This document shows, one piece after another, positions 54,201 through 64,000 of a stretch of 64,000 nt of DNA (position 1 is its first letter; every line of letters begins with the position of its first letter). The notes below the pieces were generated by a model. It saw only the letters and a program-made list of their open reading frames with translations. It was not told the origin of the DNA and did not search any database. The stretch lies in NCBI RefSeq assembly GCF_036370855.1, contig NC_088099.1:145841017-145905016 (forward strand). The letters run 5' to 3'. Both the position numbers and the translations under genes were made by a program. The stretch is from Dromaius novaehollandiae. Lineage: Eukaryota > Chordata > Aves > Casuariiformes > Dromaiidae.

Positions 54201-56170
54201 GGCACAGGCAGAAAGTGAAACCAGGCTTTTCCTGGAGGGCCGCAGTAGGAGAGCTGATTCAGATCTTCCCAGAGCAACCCTATTTATGTGGGCACTCTGA
54301 GTACTTCAGCCTCCTGCTACAGCACAGGATTCACAGTTAAAATGCTTGCTTAGGTTAACTTTTGAGGTCTGCATCCTAGTCCTGAGACTAGACAGGCTGA
54401 AATGAATACACTGAGAAGAAACTGATGATTTCCTGTATTAGGCAAAAAATCATATTCAACTAATGTGGTGGTCCAGAGGCAGATGGCAGAGAAGGGTGCC
54501 GGTGTGCCGACTGCTCCTCCAAGGGTGCCCGTGCCATGGCCGGGGGCAGGGGCAGCCGGGCAGGGAGAAGACCAAGGAAAGCGCATCCACGAAAGGGAAG
54601 CAGCTTGCAATCAAAATCAACCTTCTGAAAATGAAAATTCTTTCTAGAACGGAGCACTGAGAAACAACATTTGCGGGAGCACTGCGGTAGGGAAGCAGAG
54701 ATGCTAAAAACATTTACATCGAAAGCAATGAGAGTTTACTGCCTCAGATGTGGAGCTCTGAAAGACAAGTCAAGTCCCATTTTCAAAACCGAGGCTTGTA
54801 GGGGCTGGTGGTTTACTGAAAATCGGCACATACAGACTCAGCAGACATTTCAGAAAACACTATGCTAACTGCTCTGCCAGTAGGACTCCCTACCCCCGAC
54901 TATGCGATCCAAACACAGTGTTTTAGGAGCTTTTTGTGGTAAAGAGGGAAGAAGCCCGTATTTCGACTGCATATGTTTTCCAGTCTTCCTAATAGAGAAT
55001 GATTTTGGTTCGCGGAAATAAAAACATACAATGGATCATGCATGTTAAAATAAACCACAGCCTAGCTGTAAGGAAAAGAGAGTAAGAGGAACTGTCTACA
55101 AACTGTTACTCTATATAAAGGCCACTTACATACCACAAGAAATCCTATACAAACCCACAAAATAGAGCTAAAACGAGTGCTGCTTGGGCCGTGGCCCGGC
55201 CACTTGCATAGGGATGAATTTTAACACTAGCCCTCAATAATACTGCTCACTGCAGGCTTATGACAAGAGAAACTTCCATTAGACTTCGGGGAAAAAAAGG
55301 CATTTGCTTTTAGCCATCTCCTGGGTTTCAAATTTTGCTTTTGGTGATTTTTTTTTTTCTAAAATAGCAAATACACATGAAGAAAGAAATTTTAAAACGT
55401 GAAAACTGTGTGTTCTAACATAGGGAAATTCATGAAACTCTTTAAACTGCAGTTTAGAAAGCTTCTCCAAATCGCATTAGTTTGGAGAAATGTATAGGAA
55501 ATAAAAAATTATTCCAAAATATTTATAATGCAATTATAAAGTGAAACCTGACCAATTTTATTGGTGAGAAAACAGTAAGAAAATCATTTTAAAAACCCTG
55601 ATATTATTTTTTTCTGGTTGCTGCTATTATTTTACTGTTCCTATTGCTGCTGCTGCCACTCTTTTGCCTTTTGCAGAGTTCTGCCCCCCAGTTCCCAAGT
55701 GTTTCACATGTCTTGATTACTTCTCACATTCGCCTGCGAGGTGACTACTTCTGCCTGCACTTCACGGGTCCAGTTCCACACAGTTTTCTCGATCCCAATC
55801 CAACCCAAAACTTCTGAAGATGGTTTGATATTTTCAGGTCACACACGCTAATCTGACTGCATAGCTGCATGACACTCTATGCCTGCTGCATCTCCTCAGT
55901 TCCTTGTGTGCTGTCATCCGCTTATCTCACCGGCATGACAATTAACTGCATGCTCCTGGACAATGGCTTTGTCCTCCCAAATGTCAATAGAGCACCCTGA
56001 GCAATGGACCCTAATGCCAGGATAAATAGATAAAATAGCAGCACTGGCTACTTTATTACTACTACTACCAGTGTATGCTGATGTGCATTTCTATCCTGGG
56101 ATAAAACAGTGGGTAATAACATTTGGGTGTGCGCATCAGGCAGCTTAAGCACTGTCTGAAAGGTCACGGG
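51251..56170. other. Intergenic DNA upstream of GDF6, no gene seen
   Basis: A GC-rich islet at 51270-51440 is followed by mostly AT-rich DNA. The stretch 53380-53760 (AT-rich, repeat-free) could be another non-coding conserved block. Open frames of up to 142 codons show no known motifs. No transposable element was identified. Confidence 0.6.
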
Positions 56171-56232
56171 AGTCAATGGAAAGACTCCTATTGACTGCAG
56201 AGGGCTTCGAATCAGGCCCACAATGCATAAAT
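56171..56232. repeat. Short dispersed repeat, copy 2, with palindromic core
   Basis: AGTCAATGGAAAGACTCCTA then TTGACT contains an inverted repeat (AGTCAATGG against CCTATTGACT) with a 7-base loop. GCAGAGGGCTTCGAATCAGG, CCCACAATGCATAAAT follow and match copy 1 at 50187-50229 closely. Two clear copies in one window show this is a repeat family rather than chance. Confidence 0.6.
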
Positions 56233-56384
56233 GAAGGCAGAAAGCAGCCGCCCAAATCAATTTTAGAGAACGTGTAAAAAGTGCAAAAGCAGCAGGTAGA
56301 AATGAAATCACAGTGATGGAGTTTGCTCTTGAGACCACTCGACCCTTGCAGCTCTGCTTTAGTATGAAACCACCTTCCCTTGGG

Positions 56385-57030
56385 AGAAGAGGAGGCCAGT
56401 GGAGGAAAAAGCTGAGAACAAAGAGAGGAGTGGAGAGAGAGACTGGGAGACAAAGGGAGGAGAGATCAAACAGCGAGGAACAGCGAGGGGAGCAGCGGGG
56501 CGGGAGTGGGGAAGGGCAGCGATGCAGCAGCAGCACTGGGGACCACAAGGAGGGGATGTGGAAAGTGGAACAATATCAGAGAAGGAAAATAGGACAATGA
56601 AATGCAGCACGATAGAAAAGAAAGAGCCTGGGGAACTAGGGTTGGGCAGAACTTGGCAGAGAAGAAACTGGAGCTGGACAGCTGATTGGAGATAGCAGAC
56701 AGGAGCGTGGAAAGAGTGAAGAGGGCACAGAAGGGGCAGAAGGAAACAAAAAAAGTAATGATAAGGCTCCAGAAGGAACTGGGTCATGGCAAGAAAAAAT
56801 AGCCACAATGCTAAGTACAGCACAGAAAGGATGGGAACAGCAAAGGGGAGGAGAAGTAACAAAAATGAGGGACCAGAAAAATGAGGCTGAAGGGAAAGGA
56901 GGAGGGGTGAAGGTCCCACAGCAGAAAGAACCTGATAAGAAGGGGAATGGTCAAGAGGGAGGACATGGAGCCAGGGGATAGGCATGAGGGGTGAAAGTGT
57001 AATAAATAAAAGGGCGGGGGAGACAGGACA
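56385..57030 (+). repeat. Purine-rich tract (about 650 bp)
   Basis: The + strand is dominated by A and G over about 650 bp, with many GGAGA, GAAAG and GGGAGG motifs but no strict period. The skew explains the 226-codon pyrimidine-rich open frame on the minus strand, which I do not accept as a gene. Such tracts can form triplex structures or be decayed simple repeats. Confidence 0.7.
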
Positions 57031-57849
57031 GGGTAGCATTGGAACTGATTTTGCAGAACGCTTGCTTCATTCCTGCACTGTCAGTGATATGCTTTTGTAG
57101 CCCTCTTTCTTCCTAATTCACCCACCAGCACCTCTCTCTACATCTAGTCTACTGAAAAACAGCCGAGCCAATGGCTGGTCCTGTTCTCTAGGCCAAGTGA
57201 CATGATGTGTCTCACATCCACACAGTCATATCCAAACTTCTGGCTGGGAACAGCCCCTAGCACAAGCTATGAGTTGAAATAGGACTGAGCAGTGTCTGGG
57301 AAAGTTGGCCTGGGCCAAAACTTCACCAAGGAACATGCTGAGAAATGTGTAGAGGGTCCCAGGACAGTACTTGAGCCCCTGCCCTGGCCTTATTTTGTTC
57401 CCCAAGGGAGAGCTAGTCTCTGTGACTTGGAGCCTGGACCACATATTTGCTTTGAGTGTCTCCCTCCCGGTTGTCTCTCCTGGCATCTCTCTCCAGGAGC
57501 AAGACAGGACTGAGCTCCCCACATGCAAATGGGGACCTGCTGGGATAGACGTCGGCTCCATATGCCCTGGCTCAGTCTGCCTTATCTCACTGATGCATGT
57601 GTTGCACTGGGAGTAGTGCCAAAAGCCCAGGCATGAGTTGCCCTCTCTTGGTGGAAAATGAGAAGCAGAAAGAAAAAGACAAGAAAGTCCAGTGTATGAC
57701 TGCATGGCCCATGAAAAACAGCTGCTGATGGAAGAGCTTGGTCAGAGATGTTAGATTCAACCTGGGGAGAAAGCCAAATTCCCTTTATTCACTATAGACT
57801 GAGCTTTAACTGTTAAGTGCATACACACCTCAGGCTGTGGCACCTCTCA
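57031..57849. other. Spacer between two purine-rich tracts
   Basis: This is ordinary mixed-composition DNA. The minus-strand 159-codon open frame (57226-57705) has no recognisable domain. No repeat was identified. Confidence 0.6.
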
Positions 57850-58115
57850 CTGCAATGAGAGGAAAATCCACTGGTGACAGAGCAGGGGCAGATAGGAGAG
57901 ATAGAAAGGAGTGGAGAATGGAGGAAAGCAGGGAAAGATCAGGAGAAGAGAGTGAGGAAGCTCAGTGCAGGGCAGAGGAGAGCAGTGTGGGGAAGCAGAG
58001 GAGAATGGTGTACAGTGAGAAAGGGGCACCAAACAGAAACAGTGACATGGTTCAGGCAGGAGGGCTAGAAAGAGGTCAAGAAAAAGTGAGGAGGGAGCAG
58101 GACACATGGGATAAT
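57850..58115 (+). repeat. Second purine-rich tract (about 265 bp)
   Basis: The + strand is again strongly purine-rich (GGAGAGATAGAAAGGAGTGG, GAGGAAAGCAGGGAAAG, GAGAAGAGAGTGAGG). Its texture and several short words match the tract at 56385-57030, suggesting a shared origin or the same kind of decayed simple repeat. Confidence 0.6.
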
Positions 58116-58899
58116 GCAAGCTCATTGCCACACTTTGTCCAAGGCTGCGAACCCTCGAGGGTTGGAGGCTGCACCTCTCTAAAAAGCCGAGAAGGGCAGG
58201 GTGAATCCTACTTCTGCTATGTGTCTCTCTCCCACCATGACCAGCAGAGCAGGAGCTGGTGCCCTGCTTGGAAAAGGTTTTCTTGCTCACCCCAGGCTGA
58301 CCCACTTCTCTCTTCCTGAGGCTGTCTGCTCATTCCTGTGCAGTGCTGCTCTGCCCCAGGCTCCTGCCTGGCACCATGCTCCCTTCAGGGTGGGGCCTTC
58401 TTTGTGGCCATGCAGATGTTAAGAGACTGAGGACAGTCTCTGGGACTTCATTCCTGCGCTTTCCCTTCCCGCTCTCCCAGGTCGCAGGGGACTGCCTCAA
58501 GGCTGCTGCTCGTTGGGCCCTAGTGCGTCTTGTTAGGAGACCTCCACTTAGGGCCAAGGTCTCAGGGCTGTGATCATCCTACTTCATGCCAAGTTCTCCA
58601 GCATGTAGCCATGCAAATATGAAGAGCCCTAAGCAAGATCATTCACGATGCCTGAGTTCATGGACACCTGAAACCATAGCTCTCAAGAGGCATAAACTTC
58701 ACCTGGAAGGACCAAAGTGCTAGCCATGTTGTAGCCGAGGAGAAGCAGCGTGAAAGGATGACCACGAGAGCTGCTGCAGAGACGTGTGACATCCTGCCCC
58801 GGCTCTCATGGCAGCATCTGCCACTCGCATCCTCCCCACCTGTGGAGCCTGCAGGGAAGAGCATGAGAGGAGACCTACCTCTCTGTGGAGGAGGCCCCA
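58116..58899. other. Distal upstream flank of GDF6
   Basis: Mixed-composition DNA between the purine tract and the GC-rich minisatellite. The composition rises toward GC-rich from about 58740. No promoter motif or gene was identified. Confidence 0.6.
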
Positions 58900-59039
58900 C
58901 AACCGTGGTGGGGCTTCTCACGGCACAGCAAGCCCTTCCCGGGCAGCTCCTGGGCCCGCGCTGAGGTCCCCCTTTCCCCCCCACGGGGAACCCTACTCCT
59001 TTCAGCCTCCCACACCCGCCACCCCCAGCGCAGGGTGCC

Positions 59040-59745
59040 CAGCCCACCCCCAAGAGGCTCCCCACTCCCCTTGGTTCCCCACACCCACTGCCGCCAGCGC
59101 AGGGCACCCCGTCTGCCCCAGCCCGCCCCCACGGAGGTCCCCGCTCCCCTCGGCACCTCGCGCCCACTTCCCCTGGCAGTGCCGCCGCCACCGGCACGGG
59201 GCACCCAGCCCGCCCCCATGGGGGTACCCACTCCCCTCGGCACCTCGCGCCCACCTCCCCCGGCAGCGCCACCACCGCTGGCACCCAGCGCGCCCCCCCG
59301 GGGGTCTCCGTGCCCATCTCCCTCGGCAGCGCTGCCGCCGCCGGCACCCAGCCCGCCCCCACGGGGGTCCCCGCGCCCCTCGGCCCTCGAGCCCACCTCC
59401 CCCAGCCGTGCCGCCGCCGGCACCCAGCGCGCCCCCCCGGGGGTCTCCGTGCCCACCTCCCCCGGCAGCGCCGCCACCGCCGGCACCCAGCGCGCCCCCC
59501 CGGGGGTCCCCGCGCCCACCTCCCTCGGCAGCGCCGCCACCGCCGGCACCCAGCGCGCCCCCCCGGGGGTCCCCGCGCCCACCTCCCTCGGCAGCGCCGC
59601 CACCGCCGGCACCCAGCGCGCCCCCCCGGGGGTCCCCGCGCCCACCTCCCTCGGCAGCGCCGCCACCGCCGGCACCCAGCGCGCCCCCCCGGGGGTCCCC
59701 GCGCCCACCGCCCCCGGCCGCGCAGCCGCCGCCGGCGCGGGGCAC
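59040..59745. repeat. GC-rich minisatellite, period mostly 63 bp
   Basis: Units built on GCCGCCACCGCCGGCACCCA, GCGCGCCCCCCCGGGGGTCC and CCGCGCCCACCTCCCTCGGC repeat head to tail. From about 59513 to 59702 three copies are essentially identical with a 63-bp period. Units further left are progressively diverged and vary in length (about 60 to 90 bp). Because 63 is divisible by three and the unit has few stops, every copy stays open in several frames on both strands, which creates spurious proteins of 247 to 537 codons. Confidence 0.95.
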
Positions 59746-59756
59746 CCAGCCCGCCC

Positions 59757-59810
59757 CGCGGGGCGGGCCGCGGTGGGGCGGGCCGGGCCGCGGCGGGGCG
59801 GGGCGGGCCG
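59757..59810. promoter_or_regulatory. GDF6: Cluster of Sp1-type GC boxes upstream of GDF6
   Basis: At least three GGGGCGGG-type boxes occur in about 50 bp (near 59758, 59775 and 59793-59806), ending about 120 bp before the GDF6 start codon. No TATA box is visible. This is the best candidate for the GDF6 core promoter and lies directly between the minisatellite and exon 1. Confidence 0.5.
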
Positions 59811-59931
59811 CGCCGGGCCGGGCCCGCCCGGGTGCAGTCCCCGCGCCGCGCCGCGCCGCCGCGCAGTCCCCGCCGCGCCGAGGGCCGCCGGAGCCGCACG
59901 TCGGGCCGCCGCCGTCCCGCCGCCGCTCGCT

Positions 59932-60268
59932 ATGAATGCGCGCCGGGCCCTGCTCTCCGCCGCCTTGCTCGCCAGCCTCCTCTGGGATTTACCGTGCTGC
60001 CGCCCGGCGTCCCTCCCCGCGGCCGCGGAGCTCGCCGCCCCCTCCAAGGGCGGGCGGGGCCGCAGGGTGCCGCGGTCCCCCCGGGAGAGCCGCCCGCGGC
60101 AGGGGGGACACGCCGGGGGCCGGGCGCCCCCGCGGGCGGAGCCCCACGAGTACATGCTGTCTCTGTTCAGGACCTACTCCATCGCGGAGAAACTGGGCAT
60201 CAACGCCAGCTTTTTTCAGTCCTCCAAGTCCGCCAACACCATCACTAGCTTCGTGGACCGGGGACGAG
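59932..60268 (+). CDS. GDF6: GDF6 (BMP13) coding exon 1, 3' partial
   Basis: The exon encodes 112 residues plus one base of a split codon before donor GTAAGT at 60269. It starts [20 protein letters not shown], a hydrophobic signal peptide (residues 1 to about 27) like human LLSAVFLISFLWDLP. A basic, low-complexity linker (residues about 28-70) follows, then the conserved prodomain start [40 protein letters not shown], nearly identical to human. N91-A-S is a predicted N-glycosylation site. GDF6 is a secreted TGF-beta/BMP ligand acting in joint, skeletal and eye development. Furin processing releases the mature cystine-knot domain, which is encoded by exon 2, right of the window. The start was chosen because the signal peptide begins there. 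The frame stays open further upstream, but only through the minisatellite. Confidence 0.95.
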
Positions 60269-61959
60269 GTAAGTTCGGCGGGCGGCGGCTGCCCCCACCC
60301 CCGACGGGCGGCCCCGCGCTCCGCTGCCGCAGGGCAGCGCGCTGCGAGGCCGCCTTCCCGCGGAGCCGGGCGCTGCCGAGGCGGGCAGCGTGCTGCTGCA
60401 GCGATTTCTCTTTCTGCTGGTGTTGCAGAAAGGTGGATCTTTTGGTAAATGGAGGATCGCTTTGTTTTGTTTTAAAGCAAGCTGGCCGGCAGCGGTAAAC
60501 CCGGATTGCAGCGGTCGTAAATGCTGCGTGCGAGAAACACGCGTGTTTGTTTGTGAATCCGCAAGGGAGAGCGAAAAACACCCCCCAGACCTGCGGGCGC
60601 AGTTTGGGTGTAAATGCAACCTGGAAAAATCGCTCTGCTGGTTTATTTCCGTCCGCCAAAGAAAGGATCTCTCTTATCGCTTCAGCTGTGAGGCAAATAT
60701 AAAGTTCAGACTGACCGAGGGGAAGCATTCGCTGCCTGAAGCTGCTCTCCCGCAGGGCTGCTCTGTCGGGATTACCCGGGGGAGCACCGGTCGCGACTGA
60801 AGGCGCTCGGGCTGGGAAGCAGCCTTGCTCGGGCGCTCTCCGGACGCCCCCGCGCAGCTTGCCGAGGGGCCGCGCAGGTAACTCCCGGCCCCGGGCTCCC
60901 CCGACGGGGCGGGCAGAGCGCGGCTCGCAGCCGGGCTCCGCTGCGGCTGCCTCGGCGCCTTCCGCTCGCCCTCTGCTTCGAGGCCGGATCCTGCGCCCAT
61001 TAAAGCATTGCGGGGGGGGCGGGGGGGCGGGTAGCCCCCATCCGTGCCCAGGCGGCGGGCAGCGGCGGCAGGTCCGCACCTCCGGGCCCTCGGCTCTGCG
61101 CTGCCCGGGGCCGCGGGGCAGCGACGAGCCCGGAGCAGGCAGGGGCGCAGGTAGGACGGGGCGGGCCGCCCCAGGGGCACCTCCGCGACGTGCAGCCCGG
61201 CCCGGCCCTCGCCCTGCCTTTCCCTCGCTGTGTCTCCAGCGGACGGAGGGCTACTGGGGATCCGAGCAGCGCTCCCCTTCCCTCCCCCCGACCCCCGCTT
61301 TTTTTACGTTATCCTGGCTCGCGAGCCATTCGCGACAGACTAATTAACTGGGTCTTAATGAGGGCTGTACTTTCTTTCCTCCCCCCTTCCTAGTTTCAGG
61401 ACCCCCCTCTCGGTCGCGGCACAGCGCGCCGCCGCCGCCGCGCTCCCGGCAGCTGCTGCGAGCCCGAGCAGCCCTGTCGCTTCCTCGGGTTTGCGCCGTT
61501 TCTGGGCAAAAGGCAGCGCCGAGAAAGCTCCCCTGCTGCTTGCTCACGGCACGGAACCAGCCCCCGAGCGGGCGGCCCTCTCCTCGCCCCGGCCCCCGCA
61601 AACCCGGCGCGGGGCCGAGCTCAGCCCCTTCCCCGCCGCGGCGCCTGCTCGGGCTGGGGCTGCTCCGCGGCGCGGCGCGGCCGTCGGGGCCGCCGGCGCG
61701 GGCGGTGCGGGGCAGCGCGCAGCGTTGTGCCCCCCGGTCGGAAGCGGCCAGCCGTTTGCGAGGGAGAGGGCACACGGTTTGCTTTCCGCCTTCGCCCTTT
61801 GGGGTTTGTTTTCTTCATCGTTGTTGAAGGTGGGGGGGAGACGGACTCGCTTTCTAGAAATACGGTTTCGAAAGTTCAGCCATAAAACGGACCTCACCCG
61901 CTCTCCTCGTAAGAGAGGAAACGGGGTGCTAATTCTGCAAGCCGCGGGGAAAAAAAGCC

Positions 61960-62480
61960 GCCCTCGAGATCATCTTATTCTTGATAACCAGAAGAAAGAC
62001 AGTTAATTTAACAAATTTAGCTCATCTTGCTGCATGGGAGATTCTACTCCGGGGGAAGTGATTTGCGAACAGAAGTCCCGGTTTGATTAAGGAAAAGCCT
62101 CACTTTTCCCCACTGATTTTGATTTGATGTGTCACAGGCTGTGACCTTCTGCTGGACCTTCTGAGGGTTGCTTAGCATCAAGCCACTGATTGGAGTATTT
62201 CAACTCAGTGATCTAATTGAGTGTTCATGTCATAACATATCAAATATTGTCTAGTCTTCCATAATGAAGCGGACCAGCCAATGGCACATCACCAAAAACT
62301 TCAAGAGAGCTTCCGTTCCTCTGAAGTGGTAGCTATTTTACTGCCCACCTCCCTGTGGGCTCCTAGCCCGGTTAATTGGCGAGCTGGAGCTGCGCTGATG
62401 ATGAACAGTCTTTGCTCAGGGAAAGCGGGAGGGGGGGGGGGGATTTTCTGTCAATTCATTCTCAGACAATATAGCCGCCC
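61960..62480. promoter_or_regulatory. GDF6: Candidate intronic regulatory block in GDF6
   Basis: A sharp drop to AT-rich, repeat-free sequence inside an otherwise GC-rich intron. It holds homeodomain-type sites (TCTAATTGAG near 62211, GGTTAATTGGC near 62371), a CCAAT box (CAGCCAATGG near 62276-62285) and a CATAATG segment. Such islands of ordinary composition inside GC-rich introns are often conserved enhancers; conservation was not measured here. Confidence 0.35.
62429..62442. repeat. G-run in GDF6 intron 1
   Basis: About 13 G residues with one interruption (GGGAGGGGGGGGGGGG). This is quadruplex-prone, and its true length is uncertain in any assembly. Confidence 0.85.
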
Positions 62481-63384
62481 AAATTGACCCAATTAGAGGG
62501 GCTGCTTTTTACCTAAGCAGGAGTCCTGGGGGAGCCGGCCGCGGCCGTACCTTGCCTGCTCGCCCGGCACCCTTCGCCGCAGGGTTTCGGGGACAGCAGC
62601 CGAGCGAGAGCACGAAAGCGGCTTTCGGTCGTGCCGAGAAAGGCACTTCGGAGCGGTCTGCGCCTGTGTGCGGGCGTGTGCCTGGGGGGGTCGGGGTGCA
62701 GCTAGCCGGAGGAAAGCGGCTGTTAGAGACGGAGCTGGGCAGTGACTGCGGGGCGCCGGCGGGTTAGCGGCGGAGCGGAGCCGCAGGAGGGGCCGCGGGG
62801 CCGCCCAGAGCCTCCGCCGGCTCCTCCGTCCCCGGGTGAGACGGGAGGAGCAGCTCGGTGCAGGCACCAGCAACTGCTCCTCTTCGCGTGCTGTTTCTTT
62901 CTTTCCTCCGAAAGCCAATAAGATCACTTTCAGGCTAGTCAGAGAGCGAGGAAAGCCACACTGCGGCATTACTCGTTTTTTGAGCGCTAGAAAAAGAGTG
63001 CAGAAAGGGGGGAGAGGGTTTGCGAGTCCCCCTTCTCCACCCCCTCCCGCCCCCCACTCGCTCCCCCTTGTTACGGTCGCAAGATCAGACAGGACCTAGC
63101 TGAATGTAGGAAAATTACTGTTGGCACATGAAGTAACTCATTAAAACGCAGATGGTGCTCTCGCTGGCCTCGGGACCCCCAGCACTGGCGCTCGCAGAGA
63201 GGCAGGACAATTAGGAGCCGCAAGGGCTCCGCCAGGCAGGAGAAAGGGGAGCGGGAGCGAGCCGCGGAAGGGAGCTGTAAACAAGGAGCCCGCGAGCGGC
63301 GCGGAGCGCGGCGCGGCTCGGCGCGAAGCGCAAACAAAACACAGGCGACGGCGGCGCGGGGGAGCGCGGGTTGCGGGGGGCTCT

Positions 63385-63475
63385 CCCGGGGCAGGCAAGG
63401 CCCGCGGGGGCAGGCAAGGCCGGCGGGGACAGGCAAGGCCCGCGGGGGCAGGCAAGGCCGGCGGGGGCAGGCGGC
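63385..63475. repeat. 19-bp-period minisatellite in GDF6 intron 1
   Basis: The unit GGGGCAGGCAAGGCCSGCG recurs at exact 19-bp spacing, with CAGGCAAGG starting at 63392, 63411, 63430 and 63449. A fifth, broken unit starts at 63468. Units alternate CCCGC and CCGGC endings, suggesting a 38-bp higher-order pair. Confidence 0.93.
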
Positions 63476-64000
63476 CGCGGCTCGGCCCGCGTTCCCCTTC
63501 CGTGCCTGCGAACTTTCCCGACGCCGCGCCGCCGCGGGGGTTGCTTCGCACACGAAAAGCCGAGCTCTGCGTGTAAGCGGCGGAAACCGAGATTGGTCGA
63601 GACCGTCTCCTTTCTCCCCACACAGGCTTCTCTTTCTGCAGTTTCGTGTTCCTCTTGAGAGGCAGTTTATTCAGATGGGCAGGGGTCCGACGATCGTTAT
63701 TTCGCTGTTGCCGTTAGGGCACGAAGGGGGCGAGGAGAGGGAGCAGGAGGAGGAGGAAGGGGAGATCCCACGTGCAGAAGCTGGAAATGGCCCAGCTGTT
63801 CATGTGGCAGAAGAAAAGAGCGTAAATCCCACTTGAAGTTCATCTAATGCAACATGTTTATGCAAAACAGCGGGTTTCTGGGTGGACCGAAAGCTGCAAT
63901 ATAGTGTAATCCGCGCAGCGCCTTTGCCCAGGCAGTGTTGTCGTTGGCAGAAGGAAAATGAAATATAAGCAGGGAAGTATTTTAATGGGGAAGGAGGGAA

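Larger units (their letters stand above)
58900..61800 (+). promoter_or_regulatory. GDF6: CpG island spanning the GDF6 promoter, exon 1 and start of intron 1
   Basis: GC- and CpG-rich sequence extends almost without break from about 58900 to 61800 and less strongly to 63500. It encloses the minisatellite, GC boxes, exon 1 and the start of intron 1. Broad islands of this kind are typical of developmental regulator genes under Polycomb control. The exact transcription start cannot be read from sequence alone. Confidence 0.8.
60269..64000 (+). other. GDF6: GDF6 intron 1 (left-hand part)
   Basis: The intron starts at GTAAGT and continues beyond the window. The first 1.6 kb is CpG-island sequence with G-rich runs (about 61009-61031). 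An AT-richer block at 61960-62480 stands out and may be regulatory. A G-run at 62429-62442 and a 19-bp minisatellite at 63385-63475 also occur. No further coding exon was found; all open frames here are composition artefacts. Confidence 0.8.

Noticed and set aside
56359-57039. Minus-strand 226-codon frame rich in Leu, Pro and Ser
   Set aside because: It is the pyrimidine strand of a purine-rich tract. The apparent hydrophobic segments follow from CTT/CTC codons.
58658-60155. Minus-strand open frames of 413, 426 and 247 codons opposite the GDF6 upstream region
   Set aside because: They are produced by a 63-bp repeat without stops. No domain, no start context and no similarity apart from the repeat itself.
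58885-60498. A 537-codon + strand open frame running through the minisatellite and GDF6 exon 1
   Set aside because: Upstream of 59932 it is translated repeat. It also reads past the GDF6 exon 1 donor into intron. Only 59932-60268 resembles GDF6.

Overview
The window is vertebrate nuclear DNA, most likely from a bird. The evidence is large introns with GT-AG junctions, CpG-island promoters, sparse repeats, and two 5'-truncated CR1 LINE fragments of the kind found in bird and reptile genomes. The protein-coding exons look sauropsid. I cannot name the species. There is no prokaryotic content, no CRISPR array, and no LTR or retroviral element that I could recognise.

Three protein-coding genes are supported, all on the + strand. 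(1) MTERF3: its six terminal coding exons lie between 1234 and 15109. The first exons, with the start codon and mitochondrial targeting peptide, are left of the window. (2) UQCRB: complete, four coding exons between 18109 and 22589, 111 aa, driven from a CpG island with an NRF-1 palindrome, an inverted CCAAT box and a YY1-type motif over the start codon. (3) GDF6: exon 1 only (59932-60268), with signal peptide and the start of the prodomain. The exon carrying the mature TGF-beta ligand is right of the window. From memory, the order and orientation MTERF3 - UQCRB - GDF6 match human chromosome 8q22.1, which supports all three assignments.

Layout: 1-15.8 kb MTERF3 with long introns; 15.8-17.85 kb plain intergenic DNA; 17.85-23.25 kb UQCRB, with a (TA)57 microsatellite 22 bp before its last exon; 23.25-58.9 kb a gene-poor interval between UQCRB and GDF6. 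That interval holds an old CR1 (36.5-37.5 kb), a second CR1 3' end (46.4-46.8 kb), an isolated CpG island (46.8-47.1 kb), short hairpin-type repeats, MIR-like relics and several AT-rich blocks that could be GDF6 regulatory elements. From 58.9 kb to the end lies the GDF6 CpG island with a 63-bp-period GC minisatellite directly upstream of the promoter GC boxes, exon 1, and the first 3.7 kb of intron 1.

MTERF3 and UQCRB both serve mitochondrial function (mtDNA expression and respiratory complex III). They are adjacent and co-oriented but have separate promoters. GDF6 is a secreted BMP-family signal controlled by distant enhancers, and the gene-poor 36 kb upstream of it is a reasonable place to look for some of them. 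I found no previously undescribed system. The most notable items are the 63-bp minisatellite abutting GDF6, the (TA)57 tract at a UQCRB splice site, the isolated CpG island, and the candidate conserved blocks.
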